Below, one piece after another: positions 27,863 through 36,472 of a stretch of 64,000 bases of DNA. A model generated the notes under the pieces. The model ran no database searches. It saw only the letters and a list, made by a program, of their open reading frames with translations, and was not told where the DNA came from. Source of the stretch: Lachnospiraceae bacterium UBA3762. Its GTDB lineage: Bacteria; Bacillota; Clostridia; Lachnospirales; Lachnospiraceae. The first letter of the stretch is position 1; each line of letters starts with the position of its first letter. The stretch spans positions 12,434 through 76,433 of the forward strand of contig DFGA01000059.1 in NCBI GenBank assembly GCA_002371615.1. The letters are read 5' to 3'. The position numbers and the translations under genes are program-made.

Positions 27863-28657
27863 TTATTTCTTGTCCTGATATACAGCATAGACGTTTGCAT
27901 CGTGAGTGACATTATTATTATTAAAACTGTCGCCGTCTTTTGTTTCATAATGGACAAATTCTTTGCCGTCATGTCCGGGAGGTGTAACCCAGTCGCTTTC
28001 CCCGTTCCTGACTTTGTGAATATCGATCAGGTCTCCGTCTGTGGAATCATAGTACTTGATCGTATTCGTCTCATAATACCATGCACGGATCGCACGGTCT
28101 TCCGTAACATTTGTCCAGTCGCCTTCCCAGCCGGCAAAATCGTACCCTGCAAGGCACGGATCGGCAGGTGTCGGAAGCGATGCCCCGTAAGGAACAATAT
28201 CAGTCTTCCACAGTTCACCGTTCCATCCGTTATACCAATGTACAGCGCAAGTCTGTCCCGGAACACCCTTCGGGATATTGAGATCCTTCCACCATTCAGG
28301 CCATGGAGCACTCTTGTTTGAATTGATTTTCTTGGTGTATGATGAAACTACAGATGCCGCAGGCGCTGCAACAGGTGTAGATGCGGCATTCTTGGCATAT
28401 GCACCGAGTATTACTCTGTCTTCGGTTACGTTCGCAGCGCTTCCCACCCATGACAAAAACGTAAATCCGGGAACAGCCGTATCTGTAGGTACAGGTGCAT
28501 TCTGTCCATGATTTACCTGAACAGTCTGTGATTTTGCCCCGTAGATATATGTTACATTATGCTTTACCGCAGCCTTAGCCTCTGTAATTCCCAGCGTCGT
28601 GATGATAACTGCCGCTGACAGAATGCACAATCCTGCCTTTTTGATTGGATTATACAT
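27863..28657 (-). CDS. Secreted InlB-type repeat protein
   Basis: 264 residues from ATG 28655-28657, preceded by AAGGAGGGG; a longer frame to 28693 lacks such a site. Residues 1-30 are a signal peptide ending near TEAKAAVK. The rest holds three to four Flg_new/InlB B-repeat-like units with the shared pattern GQNAPVPTDTAVPGFTFLSW, then YGASLPTPADPCLAGYDFAGW, each followed by NVTEDR. A final degenerate copy ends the protein. No anchor motif is seen, so it is probably released or held non-covalently. Small and extracellular; role unknown. Confidence 0.8.
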   Translation of the reverse strand: MYNPIKKAGLCILSAAVIITTLGITEAKAAVKHNVTYIYGAKSQTVQVNHGQNAPVPTDTAVPGFTFLSWVGSAANVTEDRVILGAYAKNAASTPVAAPAASVVSSYTKKINSNKSAPWPEWWKDLNIPKGVPGQTCAVHWYNGWNGELWKTDIVPYGASLPTPADPCLAGYDFAGWEGDWTNVTEDRAIRAWYYETNTIKYYDSTDGDLIDIHKVRNGESDWVTPPGHDGKEFVHYETKDGDSFNNNNVTHDANVYAVYQDKK

Positions 28658-28723
28658 ATTCTTCCCCTCCTTATAACCCTTACAAAACATCACACTGTCA
28701 TTATTATAACATAAACTTTTCCG

Positions 28724-30625
28724 TTAATATATCTTATTTATTACATCTTTCATAACATTTTTACGATTCAGCAGGAAATCCTCTATTTCTCCAATCTCCG
28801 GCTCATCCCACTTACCGGATTCAAGATGATTTTTTACGTTTTCTTCGGAAAATGCGGTCTCCCCAAGTTCCGTAAGCCTTTCGGCAAACTTCTGCCTGAA
28901 ATCATCGTTTTTTATGAGAGCTACGTATAATGTACTCTCCTCCAGAAACCAGTCACTGAATATCCTTATCTCACTCTCAAACGCATAATCCCCGTCATGA
29001 AGCATCCATCTGAATCTGCCGTCACCGCCGGGATCGCCATTTGGTTCCTTGACTCTCCAGTACATATCATTCTCAAACTCGGCCCAATCGGTATTTCCTG
29101 CCCACGTATTAATTGCCAGATAATCAATATAACTGTCGATATCCATCATAGTCTGTATTTTCTCATAGTTTTCCGCAACAGACAGGTCGTAGTTTTCTGC
29201 AAAGTCATCAATAGCAAGATACCAGCCACGTATAGTATTGTACTCTTCCTCGTCGGCGTAATCAGTCTCAGGAAAGGTCTCAGCCATGATAACAAGATTA
29301 TCCGGAGCTATATTATAATGGTCTTCAAAATATTTCTCATCAAGACGCTGTCTGATATATACATTATTCCAAAACTCCCCGTTTATAAAGAGTGCAACCC
29401 TGTCCGTAGTCTTGGGTTTTATGATGGTCTCATCATCTACGAGATCATAGAACACCGATTCCTTGAAACTATCATCAAGGATCACTCCGTCAGATCGGTA
29501 TTCTTCCCCGTCAAAGAAATCGTAAGCAAAAACATCGGATCCGCTGTAGCAGTTTCTGGCTCTCAGCTGAAAGTTCTTGATCCTGCGGTCCCTTGTAGTT
29601 CTGCCCTGAAGCCTTAGTCCGCATTTTTGTTCCAAAACCTTAGTTCCGCCTCTGAAGTAATCCATATCGGCAGCAACTTCCCATTCTCGTCCTTTTTGTT
29701 TAAAATTAACCGGCGGTGCTTCCCCCTCCATACCGTTTAGATACCACTCATCATACTCCTGTCCGCAAGAGACGATACCATACGGTCCGAACAGATCATC
29801 TCTGTCTGCCACAATAGATATAACATTTCTGTATTTATCAGCACAAAAGAAATACTCTCTTGTGACCGTATCACTCCTGTTACCGTATTCATCTATCGCG
29901 GCAGCCCTGATTATAAATGCCTTTTCAACAGGAGTTTCCACAGGCTGTTCCACACTGAAGACTTCGCCTTTATCATTGCAGTATTCTTTTTCAAGATACC
30001 TTTTGACCGTATTAGGTACATTTACTACTGTATTGGGTTCATCAGACCGGTCATATACACGGATAGGTTCTGTGTATACATAAGAGCTGATATCCGGTTC
30101 GCTGCCATCTAGCGTGTAATAAATCGGGGTCCGACCCTTTACCGACATATCCAGATAAAACTCTTCGCTATAAAACCCACTGTCTGCGGACAGTTTCGGC
30201 TCTTCCGGCTTCATACTTTCAGTATACTTAAAAATAATTTTTCCTTTTGCGTCGGACAGATACACATTCTCACTGTTATCACGCTTAAGGGCAAAGTTCC
30301 AGCTTGGGTCAAGCCTTATCATGACTGAATCAAAAGCCGGGATCACTAATCCGTCGAGTGGCAGTTTCATGTAGTCTTTGGAAGAGTCGGACAGAAAATA
30401 TCCGGTAAGATCATACGGATGGTCCGTCATATTTCTGATACGAACATAATCCGAGAATTCAATAGAGCCGTCTTCTTTGATAATACGCGGGCTGTTGGTG
30501 TGTACATCATATATGATAAGCCCCTTCGGAAGCTTAACATGCGGTCCGATATACAATATTACGGCAAGAAATGCCGTAAACAGACCCAGTATCGCAAATT
30601 TAATGATTTTCTTTCGGGATTTCAT
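28724..30625 (-). CDS. CotH-type kinase with lamin-tail and chitobiase-like domains
   Basis: 633 residues. One membrane helix at residues 8-28 is followed by a lamin-tail-like beta domain (about 35-110, EFSDYVRIRNMT). A chitobiase-C-type domain is at about 145-260 (YYTLDGSEPD). The CotH region spans about 290-600: LRLQGRTTRDRRIKNFQLR, LFINGEFWNNVYIRQRLDEKYF, and FRWMLHDGDYAFES, which holds the atypical-kinase metal Asp. CotH phosphorylates proteins in Bacillus spores; here it is extracellular. It lies 11 bases after DUF4956 and VTC genes, a recurrent trio. Substrate unknown. Confidence 0.85.
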   Translation of the reverse strand: MKSRKKIIKFAILGLFTAFLAVILYIGPHVKLPKGLIIYDVHTNSPRIIKEDGSIEFSDYVRIRNMTDHPYDLTGYFLSDSSKDYMKLPLDGLVIPAFDSVMIRLDPSWNFALKRDNSENVYLSDAKGKIIFKYTESMKPEEPKLSADSGFYSEEFYLDMSVKGRTPIYYTLDGSEPDISSYVYTEPIRVYDRSDEPNTVVNVPNTVKRYLEKEYCNDKGEVFSVEQPVETPVEKAFIIRAAAIDEYGNRSDTVTREYFFCADKYRNVISIVADRDDLFGPYGIVSCGQEYDEWYLNGMEGEAPPVNFKQKGREWEVAADMDYFRGGTKVLEQKCGLRLQGRTTRDRRIKNFQLRARNCYSGSDVFAYDFFDGEEYRSDGVILDDSFKESVFYDLVDDETIIKPKTTDRVALFINGEFWNNVYIRQRLDEKYFEDHYNIAPDNLVIMAETFPETDYADEEEYNTIRGWYLAIDDFAENYDLSVAENYEKIQTMMDIDSYIDYLAINTWAGNTDWAEFENDMYWRVKEPNGDPGGDGRFRWMLHDGDYAFESEIRIFSDWFLEESTLYVALIKNDDFRQKFAERLTELGETAFSEENVKNHLESGKWDEPEIGEIEDFLLNRKNVMKDVINKIY

Positions 30626-30636
30626 TGTTGTCTTTA

Positions 30637-31311
30637 TCAGAAACTGACTTCGCCTTCATGAGACATTACGGACACTGAACTTACACCGTCTACCGATGAT
30701 ATGGATCTGGCAAGTGCCGCAGAGTCGTTGGTCCGAAGTTCATATACCAGTTCAAGGACGCCGTTTGTCAAAACTCTTGATTTTTCCTCATAACTTCTCG
30801 TGTTATCCCTGATCTTTTCAAGTATCTGCGGATCCGAGTCCACACCCGCATTTACGACAAGTATCACCGGTGCCTTGATGACCGGAATGCGGTCAAGAAT
30901 ATATATGACGATCGTAGTTATAACAGACAGTATGATCGCAATCTCAACAAGCCCGGCACCGCAGATGATGCCCACGGAAATAGCCCAGAACAGGAATGCA
31001 AGGTCCATCGGATCCTTGACCGCCGTTCTGAACCTGACGATCGAAAGGGCACCGACCATACCCAGCGATATGACAACGCTGGACTGAACAGTCAGGATGA
31101 TCGCAGCGGTTATGACCGACATTAATACAAGTGATATATTAAAGCTTTTTGAATAGAAAGTTTTCCTGGTCATAAAACGATATACCGCATATATATACAA
31201 TCCGAGCAGTACGGCGAAGAATATGACGACCAATATCTGCTTGGCGGAAAGCTCAATGCTGGCATAACCCTCAAGAAATGATTTTTTGAAAATATCCGAA
31301 AAAGTATTCAT
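30637..31311 (-). CDS. DUF4956 membrane protein
   Basis: 224 residues with three to four membrane helices (about residues 25-45, 55-75, 80-100, 105-130) and the conserved segment SLGMVGALSIVRFRTAVKDP, diagnostic of DUF4956. A soluble C-terminal domain of about 80 residues ends EVSF. The family commonly travels with VTC and CotH genes and may hold the polymerase at the membrane. The ATG overlaps the VTC stop as ATGA. Confidence 0.85.
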   Translation of the reverse strand: MNTFSDIFKKSFLEGYASIELSAKQILVVIFFAVLLGLYIYAVYRFMTRKTFYSKSFNISLVLMSVITAAIILTVQSSVVISLGMVGALSIVRFRTAVKDPMDLAFLFWAISVGIICGAGLVEIAIILSVITTIVIYILDRIPVIKAPVILVVNAGVDSDPQILEKIRDNTRSYEEKSRVLTNGVLELVYELRTNDSAALARSISSVDGVSSVSVMSHEGEVSF

Positions 31312-32018
31312 ATATGTTTCCTCCCAAACGGAAATTTACGTGCCATATAATACTTGGAAAATGTCTCGCGCCTCATTCTCCCATGTTCTACACAGTGAGC
31401 GATATGATCCGGCAGGAATGTATCAAACTTGACCTCGATAAGGTTCACACCTGCCGGCAGTACGGGCCGGGATGCCAGCCCCCTATTCTCTAAGAATCCG
31501 TCGATATCCGATGATGAGCGGATGCTTCTGTCAATGGTAACCCTCACCCTTCCGGCGCTGTGGACAAAAGGCGTTCTGTCATACTCTACAATAACGGCAG
31601 GCCTTAACCCTCTTGTCTTTATTTCCGACACAAACATATTAAAAAGTTCCGGATTAGATGCGGATATCCGGGCATTTCCGGCAATGATATCTTCATATGT
31701 CCCGATATCTATATCGCAGGACTGCTTCCGAATCATGTCGGATTTTCGTATCTTATGCTCAAGGATGATATGGTCGCTATTCTGGTCATAGATCCGGATA
31801 CGCCACTTGGCGCGTTCATCGACCCCGTCAATATTCTGATTAATGTACGTATCATAGTGATCGTCAAAATACAGACTGCGTATACTATAGAACCCTTTAT
31901 CGCCGGCATGGACATCTTTCTTCATAACAGTACCGAGCCTTGTCTGAACTGCGATAAGGTTGCCTTCCGGCTCAATATATTTGTACTCGTGGCGAAATCC
32001 GTTTAAATCTTCAAACAT
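31308..32018 (-). CDS. VTC-domain (polyphosphate polymerase-like) protein
   Basis: 236 residues. The VTC pattern is clear: RHEYKYIEPEG at residues 9-19, YSIRSLYFDDHYDTY near residue 43, RAKWRIRIYDQ near residue 69, and LEHKIRKSDMIRKQS near residue 86. These supply the basic tunnel and the E-x-K metal site of VTC4-like polyphosphate polymerases. The C-terminal NLIEVKFD is also typical. It lacks SPX and membrane parts, as bacterial members do. With DUF4956 and CotH it suggests a polyphosphate or phosphate-transfer system at the envelope. Activity is inferred from family. Confidence 0.85.
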   Translation of the reverse strand: MFEDLNGFRHEYKYIEPEGNLIAVQTRLGTVMKKDVHAGDKGFYSIRSLYFDDHYDTYINQNIDGVDERAKWRIRIYDQNSDHIILEHKIRKSDMIRKQSCDIDIGTYEDIIAGNARISASNPELFNMFVSEIKTRGLRPAVIVEYDRTPFVHSAGRVRVTIDRSIRSSSDIDGFLENRGLASRPVLPAGVNLIEVKFDTFLPDHIAHCVEHGRMRRETFSKYYMARKFPFGRKHI

Positions 32019-32032
32019 ATCTGATCACTATA

Positions 32033-32977
32033 TCATGAATCGAAATTGATACGCTCTTCCTCGACAACTACCGGGCGGTGGATCACTCTTGTATTAATGT
32101 TTAGCACATACTCACCCATAAAGCCGATGAAGAACAATTGAAGTGAACCCAGAATAAAGATACCTATCACCATCGGCGCATAACCGGCATTAAAGTCATT
32201 CCAGTGGGTCAGTTTCAGAACCAGGTACACAAGTGCTACGATAAAGCTGATAAATCCGGCTATAAATCCTATGATCGTGGCGAGCCTTAAGCCTACCTTG
32301 GTATAGCTTGTAAAACTGAGCATTGCGCCGTCATACAGGCTGTAGAAATTGTTGTGCGTCTTGCCGGCACGCCGCTCCTCCTGCTCATATGTAACCTCTG
32401 TCATATTAAAGCCGTCTGCATATTCGGCAACTATCCCGCGAAGAAACGGGATCGGATCGTCAAGTTCCCGAAGGAGCTTAACAAACGATCTGTCATACAG
32501 TCCGAATCCGGTAAAATGCTCAATCAGCTTGACCGGAGACATCTTCTTGATGATCTTGTAATAACAGCTTCTAAGGAAGTACAGTATCCCCGATTCCTTG
32601 CTTGACGTCTTGATACCGCTTACGATCTTGTGCCCCTTTTCCCATTCACGGACAAAAACGGGTATCATGTTGACCGGTTCCTGGAAATCCGCTGCTATAG
32701 ATATTGTGCAATCGCCGGTTGTCTGGCATATGCCGTAAAACGGCGAATTGAACTGCCCGAAATTGGTTACGTTAAATATAGCCTTGATCTTCGGGTTGTG
32801 CGCACAAAGATTACGGATGACATCTCTTGTGCCATCCTTGCTGCAGTTGTCAATGAACACTATCTCGTAATCATATTCGGGAAGTGCTTCATTAAATATA
32901 TTGATTATTGAATTAGCCATTAGTTCCGCATTCTCAACCTCGTTGTAGCACGGAACCATTACACTTATTGTTTTCAC
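32033..32977 (-). CDS. DPM1/GtrB-type glycosyltransferase family 2
   Basis: The family N-terminus (KTISVMVPCYNEVENAE) fits the GTG at 32975-32977, giving about 314 residues. A longer frame uses TTG 33013 inside rfbG and has no ribosome site. The GT-A domain has DNCSKDGTRD and SIAADFQEP. Two membrane helices fill about residues 225-295. Such enzymes load a sugar onto polyprenyl phosphate for GT-C transferases, which fits the GT-C protein at 26273. It lies directly after rfbG and before the VTC gene. Confidence 0.8.
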   Translation of the reverse strand: MKTISVMVPCYNEVENAELMANSIINIFNEALPEYDYEIVFIDNCSKDGTRDVIRNLCAHNPKIKAIFNVTNFGQFNSPFYGICQTTGDCTISIAADFQEPVNMIPVFVREWEKGHKIVSGIKTSSKESGILYFLRSCYYKIIKKMSPVKLIEHFTGFGLYDRSFVKLLRELDDPIPFLRGIVAEYADGFNMTEVTYEQEERRAGKTHNNFYSLYDGAMLSFTSYTKVGLRLATIIGFIAGFISFIVALVYLVLKLTHWNDFNAGYAPMVIGIFILGSLQLFFIGFMGEYVLNINTRVIHRPVVVEEERINFDS

Positions 32978-32993
32978 GCGGATTATTGTATCA

Positions 32994-34163
32994 TCATTGA
33001 TGTGTATAGTCAAAAATGTATTCTTCTATCTGTTGTTTCGTAACAGTTAAAACATCCCCGCCTGTTCCATACGTATAATACCATCCGACAAGTTCTTTCA
33101 TTGCGCGGCTTATATCCCATACAGGATTCCATGACAGCTTCTGTTTGATCCGGGTGCAGTCAAGTTTGAGATAATTTGCCTCATGAGGTCCGCCATCGGA
33201 TTTGTTGATCCATGTTATTCCGCCGGTCACCTTCTCGCCGGTGTTTTCTTCTCTCGCATCTGAAACCCGCGTATTTACGGCATTCCAGTCATCACAGAAC
33301 ATGGTTGCTATCTGCGCAGTCGTTACCGCATCCTTATCATCGGGGCCAATATTGAAGCACCCCTCAATCGAAGGATTGCCATACTGCTCTTTCGCAACAT
33401 TAAGGTAACATACGACAGGTTCAAGCACATGCTGGTACGGTCTTGTTGAATACGGATTCCTGACGAGTATATTCTCTCCGGCTATAGCTGCCCTTACACA
33501 GTCCGGAATTATCCTGTCCTTTGCAAAGTCTCCGCCGCCTATTACATTACCGGCGCGCATCGTTGTGACCGGGATTCCTCTGTTCTTAAGAAACGAGTTC
33601 CTGTAACTGTCGGTTACAAGCTCGGAGCATGACTTGGAGTTTGAATACGGATCAAATCCGCACAGTTCTTCATCCTCCCTGTATCCTTCCGCTCTCTCAC
33701 GGTTTCGGTACACTTTGTCGGTTGTAACGTTTATGATACTCTTGACACAGCCGGATAATCTACAGCACTCAAGAACATTGACTGTGCCCATTACATTCGT
33801 CTCATACGTGCAGACAGGATCTTCGTATGAAGTCCGCACAATAGGCTGGGCTGCCATATGTATCACGATTTCGGGTTTTGCCAGATCAAATGCTTCCTTG
33901 AGTTTGTCAAGATTGCGGATATCGGCATATATGTTTGTAAGTTCTCCATCACAGTCCTTAAAGGGTCTGATCGTTGTCCCGTCTTCTCCTTTAAGGCCGA
34001 GCAGTTCAAACAGACTCGGATCCGTCGGTGGCGTAAGAGCATATCCTGTGATTTTGGCTCCGGCCATAAGAAGAACTGCCGTCATCCACGAACCCTTGAA
34101 GCCGGTGTGGCCTGTTACGAGGACGCGTTTATCTTTGTAGAATGTCATAATGTCTTTGTTCAT
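32994..34163 (-). CDS. rfbG: CDP-glucose 4,6-dehydratase
   Basis: 389 residues with the short-chain dehydrogenase NAD loop VTGHTGFKGSWM (about residues 16-27), the RfbG-type PLxDxxLF region (PTDPSLFELL), AAQPIVRTSYEDP, and catalytic PYSNSK (Tyr about residue 172). RfbG makes CDP-4-keto-6-deoxyglucose for 3,6-dideoxyhexoses. Its partners RfbF and RfbH are not in the window. ATG at 34161-34163 or 34146-34148 are both possible. It begins the operon that runs left through the CotH genes. Confidence 0.9.
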   Translation of the reverse strand: MNKDIMTFYKDKRVLVTGHTGFKGSWMTAVLLMAGAKITGYALTPPTDPSLFELLGLKGEDGTTIRPFKDCDGELTNIYADIRNLDKLKEAFDLAKPEIVIHMAAQPIVRTSYEDPVCTYETNVMGTVNVLECCRLSGCVKSIINVTTDKVYRNRERAEGYREDEELCGFDPYSNSKSCSELVTDSYRNSFLKNRGIPVTTMRAGNVIGGGDFAKDRIIPDCVRAAIAGENILVRNPYSTRPYQHVLEPVVCYLNVAKEQYGNPSIEGCFNIGPDDKDAVTTAQIATMFCDDWNAVNTRVSDAREENTGEKVTGGITWINKSDGGPHEANYLKLDCTRIKQKLSWNPVWDISRAMKELVGWYYTYGTGGDVLTVTKQQIEEYIFDYTHQ

Positions 34164-34196
34164 GGATATATTATGCTATATGTATTAATTTTATTC

Positions 34197-34328
34197 AAGC
34201 CTGATATATTCGCTACACTTCGTTTCGCTCATATCCGGCTGTCGCCGGATTAAGAGAAATCAGAACGCTCCCCTACGGAAACACACATGCTTCCTCGGGG
34301 AGCGTTCCAATTTCTCTATATCAGGCTT
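34197..34328. repeat. Nested inverted repeat between groL and rfbG; groL terminator
   Basis: Outer arms AAGCCTGATATA (34197-34208) and TATATCAGGCTT (34317-34328) are perfect. Inner arms at 34254-34273 and 34297-34316 match 18 of 20 bases, and a small CCGG hairpin lies at about 34236-34249. The inner stem just after the groL stop probably ends groL transcription; the outer arms are unexplained. Confidence 0.75.
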
Positions 34329-34339
34329 GTAGCTAACGC

Positions 34340-35962
34340 TTACATCATGCCGCCCATGCCGCCGCCTGCGGGCATTGCGGGTGTATCTTCCTTGATGTTT
34401 GCTACAACGGACTCTGTTGTAAGGAGTGTTGAAGCAACGCTTGTTGCGTTCTGGAGAGCTGACCTTGTAACCTTTGCAGGATCAAGGATTCCATCCTCTA
34501 CCATGTCAACATACTCTTCGGTAAGGGCATTGAAGCCTACACCAACCTTGGAATCGCGAACTTTGTTAACGATAACGCTTCCTTCAAGACCTGCATTGGT
34601 TGCTATTGTATAAAGAGGAGCCTCAAGTGCCTTAAGAATGATGTTTGCACCGGTCTTCTCATCGCCTTCAAGCTTATCAGCAAGTTTTGCAACTTCCTTT
34701 GCTGCATGGATGTATGCACTTCCACCGCCTGCGATGATACCTTCCTCAACTGCAGCTCTTGTTGCAGCAAGGGCATCTTCCATACGAAGCTTTGCTTCCT
34801 TCATCTCTGTCTCTGTTGCGGCACCTACACGGATAACTGCTACACCGCCTGCAAGCTTAGCCAGACGCTCCTGAAGTTTTTCTCTGTCAAAGTCTGATGT
34901 TGTCTCTTCGATCTGAGTCTTGATCTGGGCGATTCTTCCCTCAATAGCCTTCTTGTCACCTTCGCCGTCAACGATGACCGTTGTTTCCTTCTGAACCTTA
35001 ACTGATTTTGCACGTCCGAGCTGATCAAGTGTAGCTTCCTTGAGGTCAAGTCCGAGTTCATCGGAAATAACCTGTCCGCCTGTAAGAATAGCGATATCTT
35101 CAAGCATTGCTTTTCTTCTGTCGCCGTATCCGGGAGCCTTAACACCGACTACCTGGAATGTTCCGCGCAGCTTGTTAACAATAAGTGTTGTAAGAGCCTC
35201 ACCTTCGATATCCTCGGCGATGATCAGAAGCTTCTTACCACCCTGTACGATCTGCTCAAGAAGAGGCAGAATATCCTGGATATTGCTGATCTTCTTGTCT
35301 GTGATCAGGATGTAAGGATCTTCAAGGTTTGCTTCCATCTTGTCCATATCAGTTGCCATGTATGCGCTGATATAACCTCTGTCAAACTGCATACCTTCAA
35401 CAAGGTCAAGCTCTGTCTGCATTGTCTTGGACTCTTCTATAGTAATAACGCCGTCGTTTGAAACCTTTTCCATAGCATCTGCAACAAGATTACCTACCTC
35501 GTCGTCTCCTGCGGAGATCGATGCAACCCTTGCGATATGATTTTTGCCGTTAACGGCCGATGACATCTTGGCGATAGCATCAACAGCTGCATCCGTAGCC
35601 TTCTTCATACCCTTTCTCATGATGATCGGGTTTGCACCTGCTGCAAGGTTCTTCATACCTTCACTGATCATTGCCTGTGCAAGAACAGTTGCAGTCGTTG
35701 TACCGTCACCTGCCGCATCGTTTGTCTTGGTTGCAACTTCCTTGACAAGCTGTGCTCCCATGTTCTCGAAAGCATCCTCAAGTTCTATCTCTTTGGCGAT
35801 CGTAACACCGTCGTTTGTGATAAGCGGTGCGCCGTATGATTTGTCAAGAACAACGTTTCTGCCCTTAGGTCCAAGTGTAACTCTTACTGTATCTGCCAGT
35901 TTATTGACACCGGATTCGAGAGCCGCTCTGGCCTCTGCTCCGTATTTGATCTCTTTTGCCAT
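34340..35962 (-). CDS. groL: Chaperonin GroEL
   Basis: 540 residues, full length, with LGPKGRNVVLDKSYG, NDGVTIAKEIELED, the ATP-site AGDGTTTATVL (Asp near residue 87), and the GGGMGGMM tail. It forms the double-ring folding chamber with GroES. A strong AGGAGGAG ribosome site precedes the ATG. It is co-transcribed with groES from the CIRCE-controlled promoter. Confidence 0.98.
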   Translation of the reverse strand: MAKEIKYGAEARAALESGVNKLADTVRVTLGPKGRNVVLDKSYGAPLITNDGVTIAKEIELEDAFENMGAQLVKEVATKTNDAAGDGTTTATVLAQAMISEGMKNLAAGANPIIMRKGMKKATDAAVDAIAKMSSAVNGKNHIARVASISAGDDEVGNLVADAMEKVSNDGVITIEESKTMQTELDLVEGMQFDRGYISAYMATDMDKMEANLEDPYILITDKKISNIQDILPLLEQIVQGGKKLLIIAEDIEGEALTTLIVNKLRGTFQVVGVKAPGYGDRRKAMLEDIAILTGGQVISDELGLDLKEATLDQLGRAKSVKVQKETTVIVDGEGDKKAIEGRIAQIKTQIEETTSDFDREKLQERLAKLAGGVAVIRVGAATETEMKEAKLRMEDALAATRAAVEEGIIAGGGSAYIHAAKEVAKLADKLEGDEKTGANIILKALEAPLYTIATNAGLEGSVIVNKVRDSKVGVGFNALTEEYVDMVEDGILDPAKVTRSALQNATSVASTLLTTESVVANIKEDTPAMPAGGGMGGMM

Positions 35963-35986
35963 TTTATTCTCCTCCTAAATTTACTT

Positions 35987-36022
35987 TTACTTAATGTCGG
36001 TCGCTTACTTAATGTCGTTCGC
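35987..36022. repeat. 18-base tandem duplication between groES and groL
   Basis: Two copies of an 18-base unit (TTACTTAATGTCGGTCGC and the same with one T for G) lie back to back at 35987-36004 and 36005-36022. They fill most of the groES-groL gap, upstream of the groL ribosome site. Confidence 0.85.
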
Positions 36023-36023
36023 C

Positions 36024-36308
36024 CTATTCAATTACAGCCAATACATCATTCTGCTTAACTATGATGAACTCCTCGTCATCAAGCTTAACTTCAGTTCCGG
36101 CATATTTGGAATATATTACCTTCTGTCCGACCTTAACCTGCATCGGAACTTCTTTGCCATCGACAATTCCTCCGGGGCCTACTGCGATTACTTCAGCCTG
36201 CTGGGGTTTCTCTTTACTCTGTCCGGGAAGAACGATTCCGGACTTCGTTGTTTCTTCAGCTTCAAGCTGTTTAAGTACGACTCTGTCGCCGAGTGGTGAT
36301 AACTTCAT
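36024..36308 (-). CDS. groES: Co-chaperonin GroES
   Basis: 94 residues, normal length. It has LSPLGDRVVLKQLE, the mobile-loop region EETTKSGIVLPGQSKEKPQ (residues 18-36) that binds GroEL, and VIYSKYAGTEVK. It caps GroEL during folding. It is the first gene of the groESL operon; a GGAGGC ribosome site lies just upstream. Confidence 0.97.
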   Translation of the reverse strand: MKLSPLGDRVVLKQLEAEETTKSGIVLPGQSKEKPQQAEVIAVGPGGIVDGKEVPMQVKVGQKVIYSKYAGTEVKLDDEEFIIVKQNDVLAVIE

Positions 36309-36353
36309 ATCTATTGCCTCCTTTTATATGTAAGTTTAAATTTACGATATTTG

Positions 36354-36380
36354 TTAGCACTCATCAAGGTCGAGTGCTAA
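36354..36380. promoter_or_regulatory. CIRCE operator (HrcA binding site)
   Basis: A perfect TTAGCACTC - 9 bases - GAGTGCTAA inverted repeat 45 bases before groES. HrcA binds it to repress groESL in the absence of heat stress. Confidence 0.97.
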
Positions 36381-36391
36381 ACCACAAAAAA

Positions 36392-36432
36392 TAAGATAGC
36401 ACTGTGACTTCTGTCTGTCAAGTGCTATCTTA
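36392..36432 (-). terminator. Terminator-like hairpin after the FdtA-like gene
   Basis: Perfect 12-base arms TAAGATAGCACT and AGTGCTATCTTA with a 17-base loop. Read on the minus strand the stem is followed by six T. It should end the long addB-to-FdtA operon while carrying the groESL promoter. Confidence 0.7.
36393..36421 (-). promoter_or_regulatory. groESL promoter
   Basis: On the minus strand TTGACA (36416-36421), a 17-base spacer and TATCTT (36393-36398). The expected start falls at or near the CIRCE. It overlaps both arms of the inverted repeat at 36392-36432. Confidence 0.75.
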
Positions 36433-36472
36433 CGATTTTTATTGTGATTTTTTTGTGAAGGTCCCGGACGGG

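Noticed and set aside
34638..35978. Several long plus-strand frames opposite groL
   Set aside because: They are codon-bias shadows of groL and lack ribosome sites.
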